Source of the DNA: Campylobacteraceae bacterium
GTDB lineage: Bacteria; Campylobacterota; Campylobacteria; Campylobacterales; Sulfurovaceae
Direction: 5' to 3'
DNA: 64,000 bases
Assembly: GCA_027081405.1 (NCBI GenBank)
Contig: JALWKO010000049.1
Coordinates: 43,090-107,089 of the forward strand
Shown: one piece after another, positions 1-7,196 of the stretch
How the letters are laid out: each line of letters starts with the position of its first letter
Numbering within the stretch: position 1 is the stretch's first letter
Notes under the pieces: generated by a model
Database searches by the model: none
What the model saw: the letters and a program-made list of their open reading frames with translations, nothing else
What the model was told of the DNA's origin: nothing
Translations under genes and position numbers: made by a program

Positions 1-18
1 CGGATAGATTGCGTTCAT
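1..18 (-). CDS. Start of a leftward phage gene (partial, 6 codons visible)
   Basis: Only the first six codons (M-N-A-I-Y-P) lie in the window; the rest runs off the left edge. The start is supported by a perfect AGGAGG Shine-Dalgarno sequence on the minus strand at 25-30, six bases upstream of the ATG. It is divergent from the late operon and preceded by a 19-bp palindrome, as expected for a regulatory or early phage gene. The function cannot be told. Confidence 0.55.
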
Positions 19-45
19 CGTGTGCCTCCTGTGGTGATTCTGTGC

Positions 46-64
46 AGCTATCTATTAGATAGCT
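46..64. promoter_or_regulatory. 19-bp perfect palindrome upstream of the leftward gene
   Basis: AGCTATCTA and TAGATAGCT flank a single T. It lies 28 bp upstream of the ATG of the leftward gene. The one-base centre argues for a protein-binding operator, not an RNA hairpin. The regulator is unknown. Confidence 0.5.
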
Positions 65-147
65 CCATCGGATCACCTTCGCGCTCTCTCCCCTGCTCGC
101 GCTCGCTTTAGTCCGTTGCTCGGGACGGACTGTTAAGTAAAAGATCG

Positions 148-353
148 TTGACCGATAGATCAACTAATGCAAGTATTTCACACTTTAGCTTAAACGAAAA
201 TAAAATCCGTTGATTCTTAGATCAATTTTTTACGGATAGCGACAAAATGCCTATAAAATGGGGGTTTAGCTACGAATACTTTTTTATTAGTTACTATCCG
301 GTGCGATATTGTGGCTGCTTATTTCCACCCGCTATAATTGACCCTAGGGTCAA
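148..353. promoter_or_regulatory. Three TTGA-N8-TCAA operator-like sites
   Basis: Sites at 148-163, 210-225 and 338-353 share outer TTGA and TCAA arms with exactly eight bases between. The third, TTGACCCTAGGGTCAA, is a perfect 16-bp palindrome; the first two share AGATCAA in the right half. Repeated operators of one length between divergent transcription units are typical of a phage CI/Cro-type repressor region. The repressor gene itself is not in the window, so the assignment is inference. Confidence 0.5.
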
Positions 354-556
354 TTTTTGATACCATTCGGTAAGGGGGGATATAGGGGGGTTAAATCTTT
401 TTGATGCTCTTTTGGTTGTAGTGGTTGCTGGAGTTGATGCCCCTATAAGGGTAGATGCTTCAGTAGTTGTTTCTCTATCTCTTTTCCCGTTAGCTAAAAA
501 AGTAGGGGGGCTTCGCATTGACAGCATCGAGGACGGTTGGCGGCTTTGGCTTTGGC

Positions 557-602
557 GATAAGTTAGGCGATAAGTTAGGCGATAAGTTAGGCGATAAGTT
601 AG
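557..602. repeat. 12-bp tandem repeat, about four copies
   Basis: The unit GATAAGTTAGGC occurs at 557-568, 569-580 and 581-592, with a fourth copy lacking its last two bases at 593-602. Perfect head-to-tail copies with about one helical turn per unit resemble iterons of replication origins or multiple regulator sites. No replication gene is visible in the window, so the role is open. Confidence 0.6.
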
Positions 603-726
603 CGGCTCGTTGCGGTTGCAGGTTGGGGGGGCGGGGCCGGCTCCAGCTTTTCCGCGTCGCCTCGCGCGTGGGCGTGCGTGCGTGCGCGATTGAAGGGCAA
701 CGGTCGGCGCTGGCGGCGTCTGTTTG

Positions 727-773
727 GTGTCAAAATGGGACACAGTAGCGTTAAAGTGCCCATTTTATGGGGG
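727..773. repeat. GTGTC/GACAC palindrome followed by 17-bp repeat (left copy)
   Basis: GTGTC and GACAC flank seven bases at 727-743. The 17-mer at 757-773 (core CCCATTTTATGGG, itself an inverted repeat) recurs exactly at 26580-26596 just past the last phage gene. An ACACAGT motif lies 10 bp before the left copy and 22 bp before the right one. A related sequence (21 of 25 bases alike) sits at 244-268 compared with 26577-26601. These could be end-recognition, attachment or regulatory sites. Confidence 0.55.
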
Positions 774-955
774 ATTGCATCGGGCATTGTATCCGATACG
801 GTGGGGGAAGCGGCCCGATCGTTGCTTCGTCGGGGGACCCCCTCCCCCCTCCGCCGCGCGCCAGATACCCATATCGCCCCACCTCAACCCTATGCAAATT
901 TTTCCGCATGGCCCAACCTTATTGCAATCTTAAATTGCCCTCTCCAAAACGGCCC

Positions 956-970
956 CCGAAAAATTTTCGG
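956..970. promoter_or_regulatory. 15-bp palindrome before the late operon
   Basis: CCGAAAA and TTTTCGG flank one A, 46 bp upstream of the first small gene of the operon. No T-tract follows, so an operator is more likely than a terminator. Confidence 0.35.
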
Positions 971-1015
971 ATTTCTCTCTATGGGCCGACTTAATCGAAT
1001 CTTAAAGGCTTTTAC

Positions 1016-1156
1016 ATGAACGTCCTTAAATTTGCCGCCGCACTTGCCGTAAATATCGTTTTTGCTATCGGGAATATTTTGATTATCGCCGTAGCGCTCC
1101 CAGCCCTGATTGTTGCGAAGTCTATCGACGAAGCAAAGGACTCCTGTGAACGGTAA
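1016..1156 (+). CDS. Small single-span membrane protein, unknown
   Basis: A 46-residue ORF too short for routine prediction. An AAAGG Shine-Dalgarno at 1004-1008 is 7 bp from the ATG. After MNVLK, residues 6-35 are almost all hydrophobic and form one transmembrane helix, followed by a short charged tail with one cysteine. Its end overlaps the GTG start of the small terminase gene by 11 bases, which suggests translational coupling. It may be a small phage membrane or lysis-related protein; nothing in the sequence fixes the role. Confidence 0.55.
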   Translation: MNVLKFAAALAVNIVFAIGNILIIAVALPALIVAKSIDEAKDSCER

Positions 1157-1739
1157 GCCCGCCCCCAAATTCCTCACCCGTTTCGACAAGCAATATCTTG
1201 CAAAGCTCGTGGAGCTGGGAGACGAACGAAAAGCGCTGCGGGAGGTATTCGGCCCCGGCACCCCAATGACGAAACACGACGAGATCATGCGCAAGCCGCT
1301 GGCGCAAAAAGAGCTGCGGCGGATGATGAAGGAGGCCGACGCGAACATGGAAGTAGCGGCGTCGCTGGCTCTGCGCTACCTCCAGCGGGTGATGGCCGTG
1401 AACGTGAACGACATCATCGACCCGGAAACCGGACAGCCGAGGAAGGATGTGCCGGACGAATACTGGGCGGCGGTAAACCAGTTCGAGAAAAGCGAAACGG
1501 AGTCGGGGTCGAAAACCAAGGTGGTGATGGCCGACAAGCTCCGGGCGGCGACCCAGATTCTCAAGATTCACGGATTGACGCAGCCAAAACAGGACGTCAA
1601 CGTCAACATCGGGATCGTGCAGCAGTTGAAAAGTGCGGACGTGGACGAAGAGGCGGGCGCGTTGCTCGAGAGCTTTTTCGCTTCACGCGGTGCCCTCGAT
1701 GCGGAAATCGTCGAAAGGGAAGACGATGAGAACGCTTGA
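1146..1739 (+). CDS. terS: Phage terminase small subunit (probable)
   Basis: 197 residues if started at GTG 1146, which has an AAAGGA Shine-Dalgarno five to six bases upstream; an ATG at 1110 in the same frame lies inside the preceding small ORF and has no site. The protein is charged and helical. An N-terminal section around residues 10-60 has helix-turn-helix character (LVELGDERKALREVFG), and a second helical part runs to about residue 150. The assignment rests mainly on position directly upstream of the large terminase gene and on the DNA-binding look of the N terminus. TerS oligomers recognise phage DNA and hand it to the motor. Confidence 0.6.
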   Translation: MNGKPAPKFLTRFDKQYLAKLVELGDERKALREVFGPGTPMTKHDEIMRKPLAQKELRRMMKEADANMEVAASLALRYLQRVMAVNVNDIIDPETGQPRKDVPDEYWAAVNQFEKSETESGSKTKVVMADKLRAATQILKIHGLTQPKQDVNVNIGIVQQLKSADVDEEAGALLESFFASRGALDAEIVEREDDENA

Positions 1740-2022
1740 TGTGTATGTCACCGACGCTTCGTCTATCGCCGAATCGGTTTCGGAATTGTTCGACGCCAGG
1801 CCGGTCGCCGTACTGGTGCCGATCGAAGACTGGGTGCGGATCGACGGAAAAGAGTCGGTCCGTTGTGTCGATATGGAAGCGGAGCTCCCGACCATCGACG
1901 ATCTTTTGCGAAACGACGTCCTGTTCATCCACTACGGGGAGGAAGCGGAACGCGACTGGACCGAAGAGCTTTGGAGCGGAGCGATCGGAGATTCGATCAT
2001 TGAGGTGAGGCTGGCCGAATGA
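1726..2022 (+). CDS. Small acidic phage protein, unknown
   Basis: A 98-residue acidic protein starting MRTLDVYVTDAS. The chosen ATG overlaps the end of the terminase small-subunit gene by 14 bases, and its stop overlaps the next ATG by four bases (ATGA). The sequence alternates short beta-like segments with acidic turns and has no motif I recognise. Its place between the two terminase genes suggests a packaging accessory factor, but this is only positional. Confidence 0.6.
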   Translation: MRTLDVYVTDASSIAESVSELFDARPVAVLVPIEDWVRIDGKESVRCVDMEAELPTIDDLLRNDVLFIHYGEEAERDWTEELWSGAIGDSIIEVRLAE

Positions 2023-3836
2023 GCGAAATGAACCGTGACGACGCGATTTTTCTCAAAGCGTGTGCAAAGAGCCTCGAATTTTTTACCGTGATGGCACTGA
2101 AGGCAAAGCCGACGCAGCAGCAGTTGCAAGTGATCCGCGCGATCGACAAAGGGAAGCGGCACATCTCGATTCGATCAGGGCATGGCTGTTTCGCAAAAGG
2201 GCATCCGGTGATGATGTTCGACGGTTCGGTGAAGCCAGTCGAGAAGGTGCGGGTGGGCGACCTGCTGATGGGCGACGACGGCAAAACGCCCCGCACCGTG
2301 CTGGAATTAAAGCGCGGACGGGAGGAGATGTACCGCTTCACGTTCAACAGTGGGGACGTCCACACCTACAACGCTTCGCACAAGCTGGTGCTGGCCGGAA
2401 TGCACGGAACCGTCGAGGTGGAGGTTAGGCATTGGCTCGACTGGCCTGCCGATATTGTGCAGAAGTTTCATCCATACAAGCGATATCCCGACGGCAGAAT
2501 CGAGCCGCTGAAAATAGCGACGGTCGAAGCTCTCGGCGTCGGTGACTACTACGGCTTCACCCTCAACGGAAACCACCGCTTTCTCTCCGGCGATTTCATC
2601 GTTACGCGGAACACCGGAAAAACGACCCTTCTTTCCTGGATCGTTCTATGGTGGGGAACGTTTCGTGAGGACGTGCGAATCCCAATGACCGCTCCGACGT
2701 CGCACCAGCTCAACGATCTACTCATGCCGGAGATTCGGAAGTGGTGGGAAAAACTGCCGGACCTACTCAAGAGCTCCGTCGAGATAAAGACGGAAAAGAT
2801 CGACTTCCCGCAGGGCTTCGCCGTAGCCCGGACGGCGCGGAAGGAGCAGCCCGAAGCGCTCCAGGGCTTCCACGCCACGAACCTGGCGTTCATCATCGAC
2901 GAGGCGTCGGGTATCCCGCAGATAATCTTCGAGGTCGCAGAGGGTGCCATGACGGGAGAGGAGACCCTTGCGATCATGGCGGCGAACCCCACGCGAACCG
3001 AAGGGTATTTTTATGACTCCCACCACAAGAACCGCTGGATGTGGGAATGTTTCCAGTTCAACGCCGAAGAGTCGGAAAACGTTTCACGCGAGTGGATCGA
3101 GCAGAAAAAGCGGCAATACGGGTATGACAGCGACGTGTATCGCGTGCGGGTAAAGGGGGAGTTTCCGTCCGCAAGCTCAAACTCCGTTTTCAGGCTGGCC
3201 GACATCGAAGACGCAATCGCAAGGGAGCAGTTCGACGATAGCGGCGCGGAGGTGTGGGCGCTCGACATCGCCGACTACGGGGACGACCGCTCCGTGCTGG
3301 TCAAGCGGAAGGGGAAGCACTTTTACTTCATCGAGGCAAGACGCGGCCTCAACCTCCCCGATCTCGTCGGATGGCTCCTGTACGAATACAAAAAAGCGCA
3401 ACGCAAGCCCGCCGTGATCTATTACGACGCGATCGGGGTCGGATCGTCGCTCGGCGCGGTCGCCTACGAAAAAGGGCTTCAGTGCGTCCACGGGGTCAAG
3501 GCTTCCAACACCGCCATCGACTATCACACATACGAGAACAAGCGTGCCGAGTGGTACTACGCCCTCTCCGAAATCCTCAAGGACGGGAAGCTCCCGGACG
3601 ACGACGAGCTCGTAGGGGAGCTGATGGCCAACAAATACAAGATTTCGGCAAGCGGGAAACTTCAACTCATCGACAAAAAGGAGATCAAGAATGAACTGGG
3701 ACGGTCGCCCGACAAGGCCGATGCACTGGCAATGTGCTGCGAGAGCTTCTCCGCTTTGGACGTTTTGGCGATCGAGGAGGAAATGGATGAAGAATATTCC
3801 GCTCCGGAGCCAATGGAAGGAAGGGCCGCATGGTAG
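2019..3836 (+). CDS. terL: Phage terminase large subunit containing an in-frame mini-intein
   Basis: This is the DNA-packaging motor ATPase and nuclease. The 605-residue precursor carries an intein at residues 57-198; the spliced protein would be 463 residues. The Walker A loop is split: SGHG precedes the intein and TGKTT follows it, giving SGHGTGKTT after splicing. Walker B is FIIDEAS near residue 291. The C-terminal RNase H-like nuclease shows its acidic residues in LDIADYGDD (about 415), YYDAIGVG (about 468) and DKADALAM (about 565). The start overlaps the previous stop (ATGA). Without splicing the P-loop cannot form, so packaging should depend on intein excision. Confidence 0.92.
   Translation: MSEMNRDDAIFLKACAKSLEFFTVMALKAKPTQQQLQVIRAIDKGKRHISIRSGHGCFAKGHPVMMFDGSVKPVEKVRVGDLLMGDDGKTPRTVLELKRGREEMYRFTFNSGDVHTYNASHKLVLAGMHGTVEVEVRHWLDWPADIVQKFHPYKRYPDGRIEPLKIATVEALGVGDYYGFTLNGNHRFLSGDFIVTRNTGKTTLLSWIVLWWGTFREDVRIPMTAPTSHQLNDLLMPEIRKWWEKLPDLLKSSVEIKTEKIDFPQGFAVARTARKEQPEALQGFHATNLAFIIDEASGIPQIIFEVAEGAMTGEETLAIMAANPTRTEGYFYDSHHKNRWMWECFQFNAEESENVSREWIEQKKRQYGYDSDVYRVRVKGEFPSASSNSVFRLADIEDAIAREQFDDSGAEVWALDIADYGDDRSVLVKRKGKHFYFIEARRGLNLPDLVGWLLYEYKKAQRKPAVIYYDAIGVGSSLGAVAYEKGLQCVHGVKASNTAIDYHTYENKRAEWYYALSEILKDGKLPDDDELVGELMANKYKISASGKLQLIDKKEIKNELGRSPDKADALAMCCESFSALDVLAIEEEMDEEYSAPEPMEGRAAW
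2187..2612 (+). other. Mini-intein in the terminase P-loop
   Basis: The intein spans 142 codons. Block A begins with the splicing nucleophile Cys57 (CFAKGHPVMMFDGSVKPVEK, then VGDLLMG). A block B-like NASHKLVL follows near residue 118. Block F/G is NGNHRFLSGDFIVTRN, ending in the terminal Asn198. The next extein residue is Thr. The usual penultimate histidine is arginine (RN in place of HN). There is no room for a homing endonuclease between blocks B and F, so this is a minimal splicing-only form. Confidence 0.9.
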
Positions 3837-4300
3837 CAGGGCAGGAGTGGGCACGGGAGCAACTTTACGATCTGGTGGACGGGGACCTGCTTCGGCTGTA
3901 CGCATTCGTACTCAAAAACGGGAATTGTCGCGTAGCGTTGTCAAAAGAGCTTGCGGTAGCGAAGATCGCTCGAGACATGGAAAGCCGTGGCGCACCAAGA
4001 AAAGCGATTCGGGAAACAGTGCGACGCTACGGTGTAAGCAGAATACCGAAGAGAAAAGCATTTCCGAAAGGATTCCTGGCTGCCGTCAGGCTTTTTGGAG
4101 ATCCAGAGCGGGTCCTCGAAAAGAGTGCCGAAGATGTAACGCTCGTCTACGTGCTCAAGCGTCGTCATATCGAATACCTCATCATCGAGGCGCTTGCAAA
4201 AGCCGGGTGGTCCCCGAGTCAGATCGTCGCCGCGACAGGCTTCGGTCGCCGCCGCGTACAAAGGATCGTCAAAAAAGTCAAGGAGCAACACAATGAGTAG
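3830..4300 (+). CDS. Probable DNA-binding phage protein with two HTH-like segments
   Basis: 156 residues, basic. The segment at about 41-70 (LAVAKIARDMESRGAPRKAIRETVRRYGVSRI) and the C-terminal segment at about 125-150 (GWSPSQIVAATGFGRRRVQRIVKK) both have helix-turn-helix spacing; the second resembles resolvase or Mor-type HTHs. The gene overlaps terL by 7 bases and the portal gene by 8 (ATGAGTAG). Position between terminase and portal suggests a packaging or late regulatory factor. I do not recognise the family. Confidence 0.55.
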   Translation: MVAGQEWAREQLYDLVDGDLLRLYAFVLKNGNCRVALSKELAVAKIARDMESRGAPRKAIRETVRRYGVSRIPKRKAFPKGFLAAVRLFGDPERVLEKSAEDVTLVYVLKRRHIEYLIIEALAKAGWSPSQIVAATGFGRRRVQRIVKKVKEQHNE

Positions 4301-5957
4301 AAAAACGAAGCAGCGCAAGCAGGCCCAAATCCTCCAGCTTATCGAGGAGGCGAAAAAGGGCTATCAGCGCTATAAAAACGACTTTGCGAAACTCGAAGAG
4401 GGATACCTCAACATCCTCGACCCAAAGCTCGTCAGAAGCCTGAAAATTCGCCGCAAGAGCCACATCACCCCACAGATCATCCGGGCCAAGGTTCGGCGCG
4501 TCGCGATTTCGATCATGAAAACGTATTTCGAGAACGACCGCTTCGCCGCCGTAACACCGGAGACGTTCGACAAGGAAATAATCGAACAGGCGAGTCGCGT
4601 GCAAGCTCGGCTCGATGTGTGGACGACAAAGAAGATCAACCTCTATTCCAGGTTCAAGCCCGCCGTGATCGACGCGCTCGTGTACGGAACGGCGATCGCC
4701 AAGGTGTGGTGGGGCAAAGGCGGGCTCAGGGTGTCAAGGGTGAAGGTGCGTGATCTGTATATCGACCCGAACGCCACGAACGTGGAGGACATCCAATATT
4801 GCGTCCATCGCGTTACGACCACAGTAGGAAAGTTGCGACGCCAATACGGTCGAAAATTCAAGTGGAAAAACTACATCGGTCAGCACGAAAACGGGAAGCT
4901 CGTAACGATTGATATCGGCGATGCGTCCCGCGTCGAGGTGCTGGATGTGTATCGCTATGAAGGGGGCAAGTGGCTCGTCTCCACCGTACTCCCGGATCAG
5001 ACCTTCATCCGTACCGACGTGGAGCTAAAAGACGGCCTGCCGTTCGTCATTGGAAACGTCGAACCCCAGTTCATTCGGTTGAGCGAAGGGAACGCCGTGG
5101 AGGCTTACGGCGGGAGCTTCATCGAGCCGATGATCCCGCTGCAAGAGGAATACACCGTCACGCGCAACCAGCAGATCGACGCGATCGACGGGATTTTCCA
5201 GCACCGCTTTTTGGCCACACGCGAATCCGGGCTCAAAGAAGAGGACCTGACCTCGAACCGGAAAAAGATCACAGTGTCCAATCTCAACATGGTCAAAGAG
5301 CTTCCGATCCCGAGGATTGACCCGTCAATCTTCGGAATCGACCGGCTCGATTCCGAAATGCAGGAGGTGAGCGGAGTAACAAAATACAACCAGGGGCTCA
5401 ACGACCCCAAAAACCTGAACCAGACGGCAACCGGAGTCTCGATTCTGACGGAAGAAGGAAACGCGGTGATCGCCGACATCACCCGCGCATTGAACGAGTC
5501 GTTTTTTGAGCCTGCGGTACGCCGCATGGCGAGACTGATCTGGAAGTACGATGAAGCGCCGGAGCTTTACGGCATCGACCGAAGCGCCGTCCCGCTTTTG
5601 CACGTCCAGATCAACGCGGGGGTCGGGGCGGTCAACAACGAGCTGCTGCTGAACAATATTTCGGCGGCTGAAGGGGTAGCGCTCCAGCTGGCTAACACCT
5701 ATGCTTCGCTCGGTGACGCCGTAGGGGCACAACGGTATCTCAGGGTGCTGGATGCGCTTTTTGAGGAGAAACTCAAAGCGCTCAAGCTGAAGACAATTAT
5801 TCCAATTGCGAAGGGAGAAGATGATGAGCGAGAGCGGATTGAAGACAGCGCAGCAGGAGCCGTTATCGGCGATGGAACTGCTGGCGGAAATGGAGGCGAC
5901 CAGGGGGTCGCTGGGCTTCCAGGTGCTGCTCCGGGAGATGGAGCAGAGATTCAATGA
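4293..5957 (+). CDS. Portal protein, podovirus type
   Basis: 554 residues from the ATG at 4293, which follows an AAGGAG site; longer in-frame extension has no site. The portal forms the dodecameric ring through which DNA is packaged and which connects head and tail. Supporting features are the length, position after terL and before scaffold and capsid, and the central helical region around residues 285-440 (EEYTVTRNQQIDAIDG, then GVTKYNQGLNDPKNLNQTATG), which matches P22/T7-like connectors. The last roughly 45 residues are Gly/Ala/Asp-rich and overlap a second gene in another frame. Confidence 0.8.
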   Translation: MSRKTKQRKQAQILQLIEEAKKGYQRYKNDFAKLEEGYLNILDPKLVRSLKIRRKSHITPQIIRAKVRRVAISIMKTYFENDRFAAVTPETFDKEIIEQASRVQARLDVWTTKKINLYSRFKPAVIDALVYGTAIAKVWWGKGGLRVSRVKVRDLYIDPNATNVEDIQYCVHRVTTTVGKLRRQYGRKFKWKNYIGQHENGKLVTIDIGDASRVEVLDVYRYEGGKWLVSTVLPDQTFIRTDVELKDGLPFVIGNVEPQFIRLSEGNAVEAYGGSFIEPMIPLQEEYTVTRNQQIDAIDGIFQHRFLATRESGLKEEDLTSNRKKITVSNLNMVKELPIPRIDPSIFGIDRLDSEMQEVSGVTKYNQGLNDPKNLNQTATGVSILTEEGNAVIADITRALNESFFEPAVRRMARLIWKYDEAPELYGIDRSAVPLLHVQINAGVGAVNNELLLNNISAAEGVALQLANTYASLGDAVGAQRYLRVLDALFEEKLKALKLKTIIPIAKGEDDERERIEDSAAGAVIGDGTAGGNGGDQGVAGLPGAAPGDGAEIQ

Positions 5958-6138
5958 CCTGCACCGGGAGGCTGGAGACGAAAGTCTCGACCCCGTTGCG
6001 GTGGTCCGCAGAATCGAGCGCGCAAAAGGGATTGCATGGTCGATGGCGCTCATCGACGCTTTGATCTCCACGCTCGAGGACGAGGCGGAAGAAGAAAAGC
6101 GACAAAAAGAAATCGAAAAGGAGTACGACAATGGCTGA
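5824..6138 (+). CDS. Small helical phage protein overlapping the portal gene
   Basis: 104 residues. I prefer ATG 5824 over 5821 because the GGGAG site then sits six bases upstream. The first 134 bases are read in a different frame from the portal C terminus. The protein is strongly helical and charged (METTRG-like start to EDEAEEEKRQKEIEKEYDNG end), with no recognised domain. Coupling to the next gene is tight, with an 8-base overlap. It could be a head accessory or chaperone-like factor; function unknown. Confidence 0.5.
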   Translation: MSESGLKTAQQEPLSAMELLAEMEATRGSLGFQVLLREMEQRFNDLHREAGDESLDPVAVVRRIERAKGIAWSMALIDALISTLEDEAEEEKRQKEIEKEYDNG

Positions 6139-6484
6139 AGCACAAAAGACGAAAGGCCGGGGGCGCGCCAAGGCCCCTGCTGCCCCTGAAGTACAGGACG
6201 CTGCCCCTGAAGTACAGGACGCTGCCCCTGAAGTACAGGACACAGAAGAAAATGCGAACCAGGGCATGAGCTTTTGTGAGGCGATGGAGGCCGCCAGAAA
6301 AGGCGCCAGACTGCGGCGCAGAAAGTGGGGAGAGCGCATCCTCCCCGGTGGTGCCGTTGTGATCCGCCGTGGCGAAACGCTCCCGACCGTCGCCTACGAA
6401 ACCTACTATGCCGTGTTCACGGTGAGCACCGAGGACGCAATGGCCAACGATTGGTATGAAGTGAAAGGAGACGATAATGCCTGA
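6131..6484 (+). CDS. Tad2-like (DUF2829) protein, candidate anti-Thoeris protein
   Basis: 117 residues. Residues 46-115 match what I know of the DUF2829/Tad2 family: an N-terminal MSFCEAMEAARKGARLRRRKW block (aliphatic helix, Gly, basic cluster, Trp) and a C-terminal DAMANDWYEV block that matches the usual D-x-x-A-x-D-W ending. Tad2 proteins sequester the cyclic-ADP-ribose-type signal of Thoeris immunity. Ahead of the domain is a basic, Ala/Pro-rich leader with three perfect copies of the heptapeptide APEVQDA. ATG 6266 (Met46) is a possible internal start that would give the bare domain. Location inside the head operon suggests expression with, or incorporation into, the particle. Confidence 0.7.
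   Translation: MAEAQKTKGRGRAKAPAAPEVQDAAPEVQDAAPEVQDTEENANQGMSFCEAMEAARKGARLRRRKWGERILPGGAVVIRRGETLPTVAYETYYAVFTVSTEDAMANDWYEVKGDDNA
6179..6241 (+). repeat. Three perfect 21-bp in-frame repeats
   Basis: Units at 6179-6199, 6200-6220 and 6221-6241 are identical and each encodes a seven-residue linker unit rich in Ala, Pro, Glu and Val. Identity at the DNA level implies recent duplication or slippage, so copy number may vary between strains. Confidence 0.85.
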
Positions 6485-7085
6485 TCCCAGAATCGACCCT
6501 GCGGCATACGCCGCCTTGTTGCAGGATGAAGGACAGCAGCCCCAGACGCAGACGAACGATGGGGGACAGCAACCGCAGATGCAGGCGACCATGACCCCGG
6601 AGGAGATTGCGGCAGCCCAAGCCGCCATGCAAATGCAGGCTGCACAGATGCAGCAGGCTCCCGCAGGCTCCCAGCCGGATACGGAGGATCAACTCGAAGA
6701 GGCAAAAAGGCTCCTCGGCCTTGACCAGACGCAAGAGCAACTCCAAGCCATGCAAGAGCGTCTGCGTCAAATGGAGCTCGAAAAAACCGAAGCGGAACTC
6801 CGGGCGAAATTCCCCGACGTTCCGAAAGAGGCCGTGGAGCAGGAGATCGAACGAATCAAGAAGTCCGACCCGAATTTCGCCGAGTCGCTGATGGCAACAC
6901 CGGCAGGTTTGGAGATGGCCTATCGCGCCGCTGCCGCCGCAATGAAGCCCAAAGAGGCTCCCGACGTCCTTACTGATGAAGGGGGCGCCGGAGCGGGCGG
7001 CGAAGATGACATTGTTGAGAAAGTCCGCACCGGAAAAGCGGACGACTTCACTCTCGGACAGTACATCCTCGGCCTGGGCGGATAA
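6477..7085 (+). CDS. Phage scaffolding protein (probable)
   Basis: 202 residues, overlapping the previous gene by 8 bases. The N-terminal 75 residues are rich in Gln, Met and Ala and look disordered. Residues about 75-130 form a charged helix (EEAKRLLGLDQTQEQLQAMQERLRQMELEKTEAELRAKFP). The C-terminal section is Gly-rich and acidic, then ends in a short amphipathic segment (FTLGQYILGLGG). Composition and position directly before the major capsid gene are typical of scaffolds that guide procapsid assembly and are later removed. Confidence 0.75.
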   Translation: MPDPRIDPAAYAALLQDEGQQPQTQTNDGGQQPQMQATMTPEEIAAAQAAMQMQAAQMQQAPAGSQPDTEDQLEEAKRLLGLDQTQEQLQAMQERLRQMELEKTEAELRAKFPDVPKEAVEQEIERIKKSDPNFAESLMATPAGLEMAYRAAAAAMKPKEAPDVLTDEGGAGAGGEDDIVEKVRTGKADDFTLGQYILGLGG

Positions 7086-7196
7086 AGTCCGCCTCCCTTC
7101 CTCCTCCAAAAAAAGTATTCACGCGACAAAACAATATCGCTCCGCGCACGTTCCATATAGAAAAATTGAGGCATCACAACAAAAAGGAGAGTTTCA

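Larger units (their letters stand above)
19..1015. other. Phage control region without convincing genes
   Basis: This roughly 1-kb stretch separates the leftward gene from the rightward structural operon. It is AT-rich at 120-500 and GC-rich at 520-900. It holds a 19-bp palindrome, three 16-bp operator-like palindromes, a 12-bp tandem repeat, a GTGTC/GACAC palindrome, a 17-bp repeat that recurs at 26580, and a 15-bp palindrome near 960, each listed separately. Short open frames exist on both strands, but none has a ribosome binding site or a recognisable protein. Confidence 0.6.

Noticed and set aside
557-602. Possible CRISPR array
   Set aside because: The copies are directly adjacent with no spacers and the unit is only 12 bp.
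294-743. Leftward 149-codon open frame across the phage control region, with LTYR repeated four times
   Set aside because: The repeat is only the 12-bp DNA array read in frame, there is no ribosome binding site, composition is low-complexity, and the frame covers operator-like palindromes.
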